The notes: a model not told the origin generated them from the sequence alone. 64,000 nt of DNA from Coprobacter tertius (GCF_024330105.1 NZ_JANDHW010000002.1:327046-391045), one strand, 5' to 3'. Positions 1 to 9,065 are shown, counted from the first letter of the stretch. Numbers and translations are program-made.

Positions 1-208
1 AGCTTGTATCCATTTCCATCAGTGTAATTTCTGTCTTTTTTTCCCAATCATCTTCACAAATAAAGAAAGAGGTTATCTGGTCTTTAGTGAAATTTACCGA
101 GTCGAGGATTGCATTATGTAAATCGAGAAATGTTGCCTCAGAATCGATGCTGATCTCACGGGCGAAATTATCGACCTCATCGGATATAAGCAAAAATTTA
201 TAAATCAT
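1..208 (-). CDS. pRiA4b ORF-3-like protein, C-terminus cut by window edge
   Basis: The minus strand reads from an ATG at 206-208 into the left window edge without a stop, giving 69 codons (MIYKFLLISDEVDNFAREIS...). The beta-strand pattern and the segment FFICEDDWEKKTEITLMEMD match the start of plasmid pRiA4b ORF-3-like proteins (IS1096 TnpR-like fold), which are common single-copy genes in Bacteroidales. The function is unknown. Only the N-terminal part is present because the window ends here, so no truncation in the genome should be assumed. A -7-like box lies upstream at 274-281 on the same strand. Confidence 0.7.
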   Translation of the reverse strand, partial: MIYKFLLISDEVDNFAREISIDSEATFLDLHNAILDSVNFTKDQITSFFICEDDWEKKTEITLMEMDTS

Positions 209-273
209 AGTTCTTAGTTAATAGGATACTTTTTTTGTTTTATACGGTAAAAATAATAAAAATATCTCTTTCC

Positions 274-281
274 CAAAAGTA
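274..281 (-). promoter_or_regulatory. -7 promoter box for the pRiA4b-like gene
   Basis: The minus strand reads TACTTTTG, a perfect fit to the Bacteroidota -7 consensus TAnnTTTG, about 65 bases upstream of the start codon. No convincing -33 TTTG box was seen at the expected 19-21 base spacing. Confidence 0.45.
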
Positions 282-377
282 AAAGAGGAAAAGTTGATCT
301 TAGTCACATATGGAACATTTGAATTACCGGAATGTTGTGCCACAACACGTAATATGATGATTTTCGAGCGATGCATT

Positions 378-409
378 TTTGTTTAACATCGATACTTGTA
401 TTACCTTTA
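378..409 (+). promoter_or_regulatory. Promoter of the pseudouridine synthase gene
   Basis: A TTTG (378-381) is followed after 20 bases by TACCTTTA (402-409), one mismatch from TAnnTTTG. Transcription would begin near 416, which excludes an upstream in-frame ATG at 379 and supports translation from 436. Confidence 0.5.
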
Positions 410-435
410 CAACCTTAATCTGTAAAAAGAGAGTA

Positions 436-1116
436 ATGGAAGTCGTATATGAAGACAATCATATTATTATTGTAAATAAAACCGGTTCGGAAATTGTGCA
501 GGGAGATAAAACGGGAGATACACCTTTGTCGGAATTGCTGAAATCCTGGTTGAAGGAAAAATATGCTAAACCCGGCAATGTTTTTGTAGGAGTAACGCAT
601 CGTCTCGATCGTCCTGTCAGCGGATTGGTGGTATTTGCTAAAACAAGTAAAGCGCTTACCCGTCTCAATGATATGTTTCGTAACGGAGAAATAAAAAAAA
701 CTTATTGGGCGATTGTAAAAAATAGGCCCTCTCAGGAAACCGGTGAATTGAGGCATTATCTGGTACGGAACGAAAAACAAAACAAGTCGGTTGCTTATGA
801 TGTAATGAAACCGAATGCCAAAGAAGCTATGTTGACATATCGGGTAATCGCTCATAGCGATAAGTACCATTTATTGGAAATCGATTTGAAAACGGGACGG
901 CATCATCAAATCAGATGTCAGTTGGCTAAAATGGGATGTCCTATAAAGGGAGATTTGAAGTACGGAGCCGAACGTTCTAATCCCGATGGCGGAATTAGTC
1001 TGCATGCCAGATATATTTCTTTTATACATCCGGTTTCTAAAAAACAAATCGAGATTACGGCGCCCGTTCCGGGAGATAATTTATGGCAGGCTTTTGAAAA
1101 GCAGGTATCGGAATGA
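436..1116 (+). CDS. RluA-family RNA pseudouridine synthase
   Basis: This 226-residue protein isomerises uridine to pseudouridine in RNA; whether the target is rRNA or tRNA cannot be told from sequence. The signature HRLDRPVSG lies at residues 55-63 and contains the catalytic Asp (residue 58). It is followed by the family's KTYWAIV strand and the GRHHQIRCQLA motif. There is no N-terminal S4 domain, so it is one of the short cytosolic members common in Bacteroidales. An in-frame ATG at 379 would add 19 unrelated residues. The ATG at 436 is preferred because it starts at the family's usual VVYEDNHIIIVNKP-like strand and lies downstream of the predicted promoter. The gene converges on the rhamnosidase gene, with a shared terminator between them. 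Confidence 0.9.
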   Translation: MEVVYEDNHIIIVNKTGSEIVQGDKTGDTPLSELLKSWLKEKYAKPGNVFVGVTHRLDRPVSGLVVFAKTSKALTRLNDMFRNGEIKKTYWAIVKNRPSQETGELRHYLVRNEKQNKSVAYDVMKPNAKEAMLTYRVIAHSDKYHLLEIDLKTGRHHQIRCQLAKMGCPIKGDLKYGAERSNPDGGISLHARYISFIHPVSKKQIEITAPVPGDNLWQAFEKQVSE

Positions 1117-1125
1117 TAAAGTTTT

Positions 1126-1159
1126 AAAAATAAACCCCGGCAATACCGGGGTTTATTTT
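1126..1159. terminator. Bidirectional rho-independent terminator
   Basis: A strong hairpin with arms AAATAAACCCCGG and CCGGGGTTTATTT around a 5-base loop has A/T tracts on both sides. It sits between two convergent genes, so it can serve both the pseudouridine synthase and the rhamnosidase transcripts. Confidence 0.85.
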
Positions 1160-1171
1160 GGGGTTTTATAT

Positions 1172-3802
1172 TTATTTGTTTTTTATTGTGACAGAATGTT
1201 TTCCCGAATTTAAAATGCGCGGTGATTCGTCATTCGGTAATAGGAGGGTCGCAGTACAATTGGCTGGAATTTCTACCGTATAATTTATTTTGTTTTTCTT
1301 GCGTGTCCATTTCGAAACGATCAGTCCGTAGGGTGTCCGATGTTCCGAATAGAAAGAGGGCAAATCTTTTATAAAGTTTGGTTGCAGAATAATATTTTTG
1401 AATCCGGGATTTTCAGGGTCCGGTTTTATTCCGCCTAATCCTTTGAAGAACCAGCCTCCGATTTCTCCGAACATCATGTGGTTATCAGAGATATCTCGAG
1501 TGGCATTCAAATCCCAATTTTCCAATAAGGTAGTCGCTCCGTTTACGACCCACCATCCCCACGACGGATATGTATTCTGTACGGCTATTTTATAGGCGGT
1601 TTCGGCTTGTCCGTTATCACTCAGGGCACTCAGGATGGCTTTTGCTCCTAATACACCCACATCGAGGTGGAAATCGCTTTCACATACTTTTTTTGCTAAA
1701 TTTTCGGCGACTTTCTCTTTAAGATTTTCAGGTACGACACCCCAGAATAAGGGAACGCTTAATTCGGTTTGTGTTCCGTTGGCATATATGCCTGTTTCCT
1801 CGTTCAGATATTTGTGGTTGATGGCTCTGCGTATTTTTTCGGCTAAAGTTTTATAATGGGCTTCATCTTCCGGTTTTCCGAACATAGCGGCGGCTTTGGC
1901 AAGAATGGTAGCATCTATGAAGTAATATACCGAAGAGGTGAGTTCCAATGAAGAATGCGATTTTACAGGTACCCAGTCTCCGCGTCCCCAAGACGTTAAG
2001 CCTGAAGGATAAGTGTTGTCGATATAATCGACATAACGTTTTATATTGTCGTAGCATTCTTTCAGAAGCCGGTCGTCACCGTAAAAAAGATATATATTCC
2101 AAGGAATAATTGCTATTGTGCTTGTCCAGTCTACACCGTTCGATGTTCCGTATCCCCAGCCTCCGGTAGGTATAATGTCGGGTAATACACCGTTAGGTTG
2201 CTGTTCGTCGCGGTGGTCGGCTAACCATTTTTCATATACTGTAATACCGTCGTAATTATACAGGGCGGTTTCTATTGCGAAATGTCCGTCACCTGTCCAG
2301 CCGTTTTTTTCACGTTGCGGGCAATCGGTAGGGTACCCCATCAGATTCGAGCAATACGCATTGTTCGTCGCCTGCCACAGCTGTTCGATAATCGGGTTCG
2401 AACCATATACTCTACCCATTGGAGATACGTCGCTATGCATGAAATAAGCTTTCAGGCTTGCTGTGTCGAGTTGCAACGGTTCGGTTCCGACAACTTCAAC
2501 ATAGCGGAAACCTTTGTAGTTAAAACGCGGCATGAATTCATCAGTGCCGTTTCCGCTTAGGATTACAATATCGGTTTGGAAAGGATCGGTTTTGTCTTTC
2601 GGGCGGTGGTAAACGTCGATATTCGACAAATCTACATGACCGTTTTTTCCTAATCTTTCACCGTGGATAAGTCTTATTTCAGTACCTGCTTTTCCTGCGG
2701 TCCGTAAACGGGTTACGCCTGCCATGTTTTGTCCGAAGTCATACAGATAAGTAGTATCATTCAGTTTCTTAATATTTTTCGCTGTGTACTCTTTAACGTT
2801 TCGTATCGGTTGCACCTGTTGGGAAACGATTCGGGGAGAAGGGGCTCCTCTGTAACCTACATGATGCCATTTCGAGTCGTCGAATCCCGGTTTATCCCAT
2901 CCTTTTTGTTCGAGGCGGGCATCGTAATGTTCGGCTGTATAAATGCTGTTGAAAATAAGTGCTCCCGAAGAGGTTTTCCAATCTAATCCCGATGCGATAA
3001 CTTCAGTCGTTCCGTCGGTATAAGTAATTCGCAGATCGAGGCAAAACGCGGGTCTATTTCTCCAGGGGGCTTTGTCGAAATTCCACACGGCCATAGACTG
3101 GTGATTGTACCAACCGTTGCCCAATAATACACCAATCACATTTTCTCCTTTTGAAAGTTGTGGGGTTACATCGTAGGTAATATAAAAGTTTTTCCGGTCG
3201 AAACGAGTATATAAAGGGTCGAGTCGGTGATCGCCTACTTTTTCTCCGTTGAGGGATAATTCATAAAGTCCTGCTACGGCGATGTAAGCTCGGGCCGATT
3301 TTATTTCTTTATTAATATTAAAAGCTTTACGAAAATAGGGAGCGGGTTTAAAATCGATCGATCGGTTATCTGATATCCAATTTCCTCTCCACGATGTGTT
3401 TTTTAAACCGGTTTCGAAATAGCTGGTTTCAGAAGATTCCGATTTTGTTCCGTTTTCATCCCAGTAGGTTATGTTCCAATAATAACGGGTACAAGGCTGA
3501 AGTTTTTTTCCGTTGTATTCTATTCGCTGTTTGTCCGATTTTATAATTCCGCTGTCATAAAAAGTACCGGTACCTTTTTCGATATTTAGAGGATCGGTGT
3601 CGATAATCAGGCGGTAAGCGGTTTGTGAGGTACCGTCCTTTTCCGAACGTATTTCCCAGGTGAGGCGAGGAGAATCTGTATCGATACCGATCGGCTCGGT
3701 CAAATATTCGCATCGTAAATTTACAGGAATGCCCGCATAAGCGGATAGTGAAAATGTAAGGCATAAAATTATCCCGGTTAGGGACAATAGGGTTCTTTTC
3801 AT
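1172..3802 (-). CDS. Secreted GH78 alpha-L-rhamnosidase
   Basis: This 876-residue enzyme is predicted to remove terminal alpha-L-rhamnose from plant or bacterial glycans in the periplasm or outside the cell. A signal peptide (MKRTLLSLTGIILCLTFSLS, cleavage near residue 23 after AYA) is followed by the Bac_rhamnosid_N and beta-sandwich domains. The (alpha/alpha)6 catalytic domain carries the GH78 hallmark DCPQREKNGWTGDG at about 493-506, which includes the general-acid region. A second conserved segment, NGATTLLENWD, lies in the C-terminal part of the barrel. Full length is normal for the family. The gene is alone, with its own promoter (3839-3870), and no SusC/SusD pair or regulator is nearby, so it is not part of an obvious polysaccharide utilisation locus here. 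Confidence 0.93.
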   Translation of the reverse strand: MKRTLLSLTGIILCLTFSLSAYAGIPVNLRCEYLTEPIGIDTDSPRLTWEIRSEKDGTSQTAYRLIIDTDPLNIEKGTGTFYDSGIIKSDKQRIEYNGKKLQPCTRYYWNITYWDENGTKSESSETSYFETGLKNTSWRGNWISDNRSIDFKPAPYFRKAFNINKEIKSARAYIAVAGLYELSLNGEKVGDHRLDPLYTRFDRKNFYITYDVTPQLSKGENVIGVLLGNGWYNHQSMAVWNFDKAPWRNRPAFCLDLRITYTDGTTEVIASGLDWKTSSGALIFNSIYTAEHYDARLEQKGWDKPGFDDSKWHHVGYRGAPSPRIVSQQVQPIRNVKEYTAKNIKKLNDTTYLYDFGQNMAGVTRLRTAGKAGTEIRLIHGERLGKNGHVDLSNIDVYHRPKDKTDPFQTDIVILSGNGTDEFMPRFNYKGFRYVEVVGTEPLQLDTASLKAYFMHSDVSPMGRVYGSNPIIEQLWQATNNAYCSNLMGYPTDCPQREKNGWTGDGHFAIETALYNYDGITVYEKWLADHRDEQQPNGVLPDIIPTGGWGYGTSNGVDWTSTIAIIPWNIYLFYGDDRLLKECYDNIKRYVDYIDNTYPSGLTSWGRGDWVPVKSHSSLELTSSVYYFIDATILAKAAAMFGKPEDEAHYKTLAEKIRRAINHKYLNEETGIYANGTQTELSVPLFWGVVPENLKEKVAENLAKKVCESDFHLDVGVLGAKAILSALSDNGQAETAYKIAVQNTYPSWGWWVVNGATTLLENWDLNATRDISDNHMMFGEIGGWFFKGLGGIKPDPENPGFKNIILQPNFIKDLPSFYSEHRTPYGLIVSKWTRKKNKINYTVEIPANCTATLLLPNDESPRILNSGKHSVTIKNK

Positions 3803-3838
3803 AGTAACGTGTAATTTGAATTATGTGATGATTTAGTA

Positions 3839-3870
3839 CAAAGATAGTGCAATCCGGTTGCAAATTCAAA
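3839..3870 (-). promoter_or_regulatory. Promoter of the rhamnosidase gene
   Basis: On the minus strand a TTTG (3867-3870) is followed after 20 bases by TATCTTTG (3839-3846), matching both Bacteroidota promoter boxes and their spacing. The start codon lies 36 bases downstream of the -7 box. Confidence 0.65.
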
Positions 3871-4063
3871 TTTATTTATATTTTGCTGAAGTTTGTTTTA
3901 TCTCCCGGTAAAGAAAAGATGATTTTCGATGCAAACATACAGTTCGTTCCGTCGGATTTGTGATCCGACGGGACATAATACATAATCTTGTAATCGCGAT
4001 GTCGCCAGGTATTATTTCCTCTTACACAGGATGTGGTAAATAACCGGTGAAGATTTTATGTTA
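3871..4063. other. Intergenic region between rhamnosidase and DUF4301 genes
   Basis: No open reading frame is supported here. The only structure seen is a perfect 9-bp hairpin (CCGTCGGAT at 3949-3957 and ATCCGACGG at 3963-3971, 5-base loop) without a T tract on either side. It may be a weak terminator or an RNA stability element. Confidence 0.4.
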
Positions 4064-4098
4064 AAAACCGGGATGTGTAATCATATCATCCCAGTTTT
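4064..4098 (-). terminator. Terminator of the DUF4301 gene
   Basis: Arms AAAACCGGGATG (4064-4075) and CATCCCAGTTTT (4087-4098) pair with one mismatch. Read on the minus strand, the hairpin is followed by a T-rich run, and it lies 24 bases past the stop codon of the DUF4301 gene. Confidence 0.7.
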
Positions 4099-4121
4099 AT
4101 TTTCATTGCTAAAATATTGTT

Positions 4122-5642
4122 TTATCCTTGATGTTGCTCTCTCAGCAGATCGTTTACAGTTTTTACCGGATTGAACGTTTCGATGGGAACCTCTACGAAG
4201 AGGGTGTTCCAGTCGGACATGGCGCCATTCCATAATCCCGGTAACTCGAGTGCTTTAAGTTCTTTTCCGTTTTTGGATTTCATTGAAATGAAACCGGTGT
4301 TTTTGTCGACGAATTTACGCAGATCGTATTTGTCTCCTTTGGCATTTTTTACGGCGCAAACCAGATCTACCGGATTGAAATGAGTAGAAGTCTCGAACAT
4401 TTTTTTCGATTCGGGATCGTTCATGTCGATTTGCGAACTTTCGAGAATTTGTGGTGAATAAGTCGCGTCTTGGTTGCGGGCGAGGAAAGGGCCGCCGCCC
4501 GGTTCGCCGATATTTTTTACCATGCCGCAAACCCGTATGGGACGTTTTAGTTTCTTTAGCAGATATATTGCCAGCTCCCCGTCTTCAAGCAGCTTTGTTT
4601 CGGGATTTCGGATGAATAATTTGTGTTGCAGAAAATCGATCACTTCGCGTAAGTCTTCGATCGTATATTTACCGCTTTCTAAAAGAGAGGTATATTCGTC
4701 GATCTGCTGTTGCAAAGAAATAAGTATCCCGCCGATCACTTTTTTATATTGTACGGTAATATCCTTTAGCCTGTCGGGTACGACGTTATCTATGTTTTTT
4801 ATAAAAATGACGTCGGCGTCTATGTCGTTCAGGTTTTCGATGAGGGCTCCGTGGCCGCCGGGGCGGAAAAGAAGGGTTCCGTTATCCCGGAAAGGATGGT
4901 TTTCGGAATCGGCGGCTATCGTGTCGGTCGACGATTTTTGTTCGGAAAAACTGATGTCGTAACGTACTCCGTATTTCTTCTCGTATTCTGGTTGTTTTTG
5001 GGTTACTCGTTCTTTAAAAAGAGGAAGATGCTCGTGAGAGACGGTGAAATGTACGCTAACTTCTCCGCCGGTGTTGCCGGCATACAAGGCCCCTTCTACC
5101 AGGTGTTCTTCCATTGCTGTGCGAGAGGCTTGCGCATATCGGTGAAACTTCAGCATTCCTTTCGGAAGAGAGCCGTAATCGAGTCCTTCCGGTAACAAAA
5201 GATTTGAAACGATCGCTTTGAATTTGCCGACCGACAGAAGTTCATCTATATTTTTTCCTTCGTTTTTTAGACATACTTTATTCAGGTCGTCGTAAAACGC
5301 AAAGTAGGAGATATTCTCGAAAAAGGTTTTTTCGGCATCGGTCTCCGGCGATGTATATTTTGCTCCGAGGAACTCGAAAAGGGCTTTAAACATGCGGCTA
5401 GCAGCACCCGATGCCGGTACGAATTTTACGATTTTCCGGTTTTTTTTCAGATATTCATCCCAGATACCGAGGTATTTTTCGATTTCGTTTTTATTCAGGG
5501 CTAATATTCCGTTTCCTGTTGTGGCAGGTGCATAAAGCGTAAGAAATGGAAATCCTTTTTTGAAAGATTCGAGTTGTGATTCGATTTGGGCTTCCGAAAT
5601 TCCTTTACGGAATATAACTTCCTTGTCTTGTTGTGTTAACAT
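4122..5642 (-). CDS. DUF4301 family protein
   Basis: This 506-residue cytosolic protein belongs to DUF4301, a family I know from Bacteroidota with no assigned reaction. Two stretches resemble sugar-nucleotide pyrophosphorylases. PASGAASRMFKAL near residue 80 recalls the glycine-rich nucleotide loop, and RPGGHGALIENLNDIDADVI followed by FIKNIDNVVPD near 270-300 recalls the GHG and N-x-DN metal/nucleotide segments. Further on, GGGPFLARNQDATYSPQILE is also strongly patterned. These similarities are my own reading, not a known annotation. Translation is placed at the ATG at 5640-5642 (MLTQQDKEV). An upstream in-frame ATG at 5687 sits right at the expected transcription start from the 5695-5702 promoter, so it is less likely. 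The gene stands alone, divergent from the relA-like gene. Confidence 0.85.
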   Translation of the reverse strand: MLTQQDKEVIFRKGISEAQIESQLESFKKGFPFLTLYAPATTGNGILALNKNEIEKYLGIWDEYLKKNRKIVKFVPASGAASRMFKALFEFLGAKYTSPETDAEKTFFENISYFAFYDDLNKVCLKNEGKNIDELLSVGKFKAIVSNLLLPEGLDYGSLPKGMLKFHRYAQASRTAMEEHLVEGALYAGNTGGEVSVHFTVSHEHLPLFKERVTQKQPEYEKKYGVRYDISFSEQKSSTDTIAADSENHPFRDNGTLLFRPGGHGALIENLNDIDADVIFIKNIDNVVPDRLKDITVQYKKVIGGILISLQQQIDEYTSLLESGKYTIEDLREVIDFLQHKLFIRNPETKLLEDGELAIYLLKKLKRPIRVCGMVKNIGEPGGGPFLARNQDATYSPQILESSQIDMNDPESKKMFETSTHFNPVDLVCAVKNAKGDKYDLRKFVDKNTGFISMKSKNGKELKALELPGLWNGAMSDWNTLFVEVPIETFNPVKTVNDLLREQHQG

Positions 5643-5694
5643 AGTAATTAATTGATTATATAGTGAAAAAGTTATCATTTGATACAAATCCTTT

Positions 5695-5702
5695 CAAATT
5701 TA
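5695..5702 (-). promoter_or_regulatory. -7 promoter box for the DUF4301 gene
   Basis: The minus strand reads TAAATTTG, matching TAnnTTTG, 52 bases upstream of the chosen start. It lies back to back with the promoter of the divergent relA-like gene. Confidence 0.5.
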
Positions 5703-5745
5703 CAAAAAGCTTATTAAAATCGGAATGAGTAAGGCTAAAAAAATA

Positions 5746-5753
5746 TATATTTG
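5746..5753 (+). promoter_or_regulatory. -7 promoter box for the relA-like gene
   Basis: TATATTTG matches TAnnTTTG exactly. It overlaps an in-frame TTG at 5751, so transcription (expected near 5760) starts downstream of that codon. This supports the ATG at 5781 as the true start. Confidence 0.55.
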
Positions 5754-5780
5754 AATCGTATTTTTGAAATTTACGGGCTT

Positions 5781-7994
5781 ATGGTGAAGAATACTTATTT
5801 TACTCCGGCCGAACGTTCTGATTTTTTGGAATCTTATCGTTCTTTGTCTCGCTCGTCCCGTTCGCTAATAGGAGAGAAGGATTTTCTGCGTATTCGGAAA
5901 TTGATAGCCCATGCGATCGAGTCGGGTAATTATCTGCATGATAAAAATGGAATAAACGTATTGTTGCGGAATATGAACACGGCTCTGATTTTGTCTAAGG
6001 AAGTCGGCTTGGAGCGCAGTACGCTTATTGCGGTTTTGCTTTATCATGTAGTGCAATGCGATTCTTTATCTCTCGAAGATATCAAAAAAGAATTCGGTAC
6101 CGATATCACTAAAATTATTAACGGGCTGATAAAGGCTAATAGTCTTTATGCCAAACAGGAAATTGTGGAAAGTGAAAACTTTCGGAAGTTACTGCTGACG
6201 TTTGCAGAAGATGTGAGGGTAATTATTATTATGATTGCCGACCGCTTGTGTCTTATGCGTATGATTAACCATCATCCGAACGAAAGATACCGTATGGATG
6301 TGGCTTCTGAGGCCTCGTACCTGTATGCTCCGCTGGCGCATCGCCTGGGGTTGTATCGTATAAAATCGGAACTCGAAGACCTTTCTCTGAAATATACCAA
6401 CCGGGAGGTTTTTACACAGATCGCTCATAAATTAAAAGAGACCAAAAGGGCTCGAGACAAGTATATAGAAGAATTTATCGCTCCTGTAAAGAAAAAACTC
6501 GAAGAAGCCGGTTTGACTTTTGAAATTAAAGGACGGACGAAATCGATTTTTTCGATCTGGAATAAGATGAAGAAGCAAAAGGCCGATTTGGAAGATATTT
6601 ACGATTTGTTCGCCATTCGGGTAGTACTGGATACTCCCGAAGAGCAGGAGAAGGCCGATTGCTGGAAAGTGTATTCGATAGTTACGGATATGTATCAACC
6701 TAATCCGCAAAGGCTTAAAGACTGGCTTTCGATACCGAAAAGCAATGGGTACGAATCGTTGCATATCACTGTTTTCGGGCCCGGTAACAGGTGGGTAGAA
6801 GTGCAGATACGCAGTAAGCGTATGGATGAAATTGCCGAACGAGGACTTGCGGCGCATTGGAAATACAAAGGATTGAAAGGCGAGAGCGGCCTCGACGATT
6901 GGTTGAATAACGTGCGTGATATTCTCGAATCGGCAAATAACGGTCCTATGGAACTTATGAAAGAGTTTAAAATGGACCTTTACGATAAAGAGGTATTTGT
7001 ATTTACTCCTAAAGGTGACTTGTATAAATTACCGAAAGGAGCTACGGTTCTCGACTTTGCCTTTTTGATACATACCGGTCTCGGTAGTAAATGTGTAGGA
7101 GCTCGTGTGAACGGCAAAAACCAGACTATAAAATACGAATTACGTAGCGGAGATACGATCGAGGTGCTGACTGCGCCTTCACAGTCGCCCAAACAAGACT
7201 GGCTGAATATCGTAACGACTTCTAAAGCACGGGTAAAAATAAAACAGGCTTTGAACGAGGCTCAGTTCAAAGAAGCCGAATTCGGAAAAGAATTGTTGCA
7301 GCGGCGGTTTAAAAATCGAAAAATCGAGGTGGATGAATCGATCCTGATGCGTTTGATAAAGAAAATGGGATATAAGACTGTAACCGATTTTTATTATGCG
7401 TTGGCGCAGGAGAATCTCGACGTAAATACCGTTTTGGATAATTATCTCGATCTCGACCGGAAGGAAAAAGAAAATGAAGATTTCTCGGAATTACGTACCG
7501 CCGAGAATTTTGTGCCTCAATTATATGACGAGGATGCTTCGAAAGAAGATGTATTGGTAATCGACCAAAATCTGAAAGGGGTCGAATATAAACTGTCGAA
7601 ATGTTGTAATCCTATTTATGGGGACGAAATTTTCGGATTCGTATCTACTCAGGGGAGTATAAAGATACACCGCATAGATTGTCCCAACGCTTTTTCTATG
7701 CGATCCCGTTTTGGTTACAGGGTCGTTAAAGCACGCTGGTCAGGTAAGCAGGGGTCTCAATATGCTACCGTATTACGGGTTGTCGGTCATGACGACATCG
7801 GAATCGTAACCAATATTACTTCGATTATTTCAAAAGAGAAGAATGTGAGCATGAGAAATATTTCAATCGAGTCGGATGATGGACTTTTCCAGGGACATAT
7901 TACGGTAATGGTCGATGATCTTTCGTCTCTGAACAGCCTGATAAAAAAACTGAAAACGGTAAAAGGGGTAAAGAATGTAGAGCGTACCCAATAA
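5781..7994 (+). CDS. relA: RelA/SpoT-family (p)ppGpp synthetase, hydrolase site degenerate
   Basis: This 737-residue stringent-response enzyme makes (p)ppGpp from ATP and GDP/GTP. Domains in order are: a pseudo-hydrolase region (about 20-190), a synthetase domain (about 230-370, with GRTKSIFSIWNKM, IYDLFAIRVV, KSNGYESLHITV and EVQIRSKRMDEIAERGLAAH), TGS (about 390-455, EVFVFTPKGDLYKLPKGATV), a zinc-finger/helical region (KCCNPIYGDE ... HRIDCPN) and a C-terminal ACT domain. The hydrolase HDxxED motif reads YHVVQC at 88-93, the usual THP motif is absent, and DRLHNMR reads DRLCLMR. Pyrophosphohydrolase activity is therefore probably lost. This fits a synthetase-only RelA-type paralogue with a separate bifunctional enzyme elsewhere in the genome. 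An in-frame TTG at 5751 is rejected because it overlaps the -7 promoter box. Confidence 0.92.
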   Translation: MVKNTYFTPAERSDFLESYRSLSRSSRSLIGEKDFLRIRKLIAHAIESGNYLHDKNGINVLLRNMNTALILSKEVGLERSTLIAVLLYHVVQCDSLSLEDIKKEFGTDITKIINGLIKANSLYAKQEIVESENFRKLLLTFAEDVRVIIIMIADRLCLMRMINHHPNERYRMDVASEASYLYAPLAHRLGLYRIKSELEDLSLKYTNREVFTQIAHKLKETKRARDKYIEEFIAPVKKKLEEAGLTFEIKGRTKSIFSIWNKMKKQKADLEDIYDLFAIRVVLDTPEEQEKADCWKVYSIVTDMYQPNPQRLKDWLSIPKSNGYESLHITVFGPGNRWVEVQIRSKRMDEIAERGLAAHWKYKGLKGESGLDDWLNNVRDILESANNGPMELMKEFKMDLYDKEVFVFTPKGDLYKLPKGATVLDFAFLIHTGLGSKCVGARVNGKNQTIKYELRSGDTIEVLTAPSQSPKQDWLNIVTTSKARVKIKQALNEAQFKEAEFGKELLQRRFKNRKIEVDESILMRLIKKMGYKTVTDFYYALAQENLDVNTVLDNYLDLDRKEKENEDFSELRTAENFVPQLYDEDASKEDVLVIDQNLKGVEYKLSKCCNPIYGDEIFGFVSTQGSIKIHRIDCPNAFSMRSRFGYRVVKARWSGKQGSQYATVLRVVGHDDIGIVTNITSIISKEKNVSMRNISIESDDGLFQGHITVMVDDLSSLNSLIKKLKTVKGVKNVERTQ

Positions 7995-8175
7995 TTAGAA
8001 TTTAGACGGGATGTTTATCCCGATCGGTTTCTCTGATTATATGGCAGATATAAACGGAAAATGAAAATTGTCGTTGCAAATGGTTTCATGTCGTTCGAAC
8101 TTTTATAGGAATGAAGGTTGTAATTGGAGTAGGGATAAACAGGAAAACACGACGGCCGTTTTGAAAGAAAATTGT

Positions 8176-8183
8176 TACTTTTG
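8176..8183 (+). promoter_or_regulatory. -7 promoter box for the TPR-like lipoprotein gene
   Basis: TACTTTTG matches TAnnTTTG and lies 42 bases upstream of the ATG at 8226. No -33 box with correct spacing was seen. Confidence 0.5.
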
Positions 8184-8225
8184 TATGCAGAAATATATTA
8201 CGTCGAATATTTGAAAAGTAAATCT

Positions 8226-9065
8226 ATGAAAAAATTGTTATGGGCAGTCGTTCTGTCTTTTAGTATAATTTCTTGCGGAAAAACCGATAAAAAGGCGGAG
8301 GCTCAATATAAAAAGGCCGAAGCGCTTTACGAACAGGGAGATTATAACCAGGCGAAACAACAGATCGATAGTATTAAGGTATTGTATCCTAAAGCTTTCG
8401 ACCAGATAAAAAAAGGAATGATACTGATGTGCCGAGTAAATTTGAAAGAGTCTGAACGTAATCTTGTTTATATCGATAGTTTGCTTCCTTTGAAGAAAGC
8501 GGAGGTGGACCGTTTGAAAAAAGATTTTTTCTTGAGTAAAGATGAGAAGTATGAAGAAACCGGCCATTATGTTTATAAGTCGGAGAAGAATAACCCGGTT
8601 GTGAATCGGAGTTATGTGCGTGCTCAGGTAAGTGAAGACGGCATTATGGAAATCGCAAGTGTATATTTCGGTCCTGCTGCATTGCATCATGAGTCGATGA
8701 GGGTGGAGGCCCCTGATGGCTCTTATGCCATGACCAAAGTAGTGCCTTATGATGGCGCCCGTAATTTCCGTTTCGTTAATGACGGAAATACGACCGAAGT
8801 CGTAACGTATAAAGGGGAACAAATGATTGCCGTGGCTGAATTGATTTATAATACTCCCGGTAAAATAAAGGTAAGTTACGAGGGGAAGAGGCCTTATTCG
8901 TTTACGCTGGACGATCGTTCCCGTAAGATGATAAATGCTTCGTATGAACTCGCTATGGCGATGAAGTCTGTAAAAGAGCTTACTCGCGAGCAGGCGATCA
9001 ACAATAAAGGATGTGAAATTCTCCGGCGTCAGATTTCTGATCTGGAGAGTGGAAAAGAACAATAA
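8226..9065 (+). CDS. Putative lipoprotein with one TPR-like helix pair
   Basis: The 279-residue product starts with a lipoprotein signal (MKKLLWAVVLSFSIISC, lipidation Cys at about residue 17). A TPR-like helix pair follows (AEAQYKKAEALYEQGDYNQA, about 25-60), then a linker helix rich in Lys, and a beta-rich domain (about 110-250) of unknown fold. It is likely anchored on the periplasmic face of the envelope. Similar small lipoproteins occur widely in Bacteroidales without known function. An in-frame ATG at 8172 lies upstream of the promoter box and would destroy the signal peptide, so the start is set at 8226. The gene is monocistronic and ends at a long hairpin terminator. Confidence 0.8.
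   Translation: MKKLLWAVVLSFSIISCGKTDKKAEAQYKKAEALYEQGDYNQAKQQIDSIKVLYPKAFDQIKKGMILMCRVNLKESERNLVYIDSLLPLKKAEVDRLKKDFFLSKDEKYEETGHYVYKSEKNNPVVNRSYVRAQVSEDGIMEIASVYFGPAALHHESMRVEAPDGSYAMTKVVPYDGARNFRFVNDGNTTEVVTYKGEQMIAVAELIYNTPGKIKVSYEGKRPYSFTLDDRSRKMINASYELAMAMKSVKELTREQAINNKGCEILRRQISDLESGKEQ

Noticed and set aside
3949..3971. 9-bp hairpin as a terminator
   Set aside because: There is no T run on either strand, and the DUF4301 gene already has a better terminator at 4064-4098.
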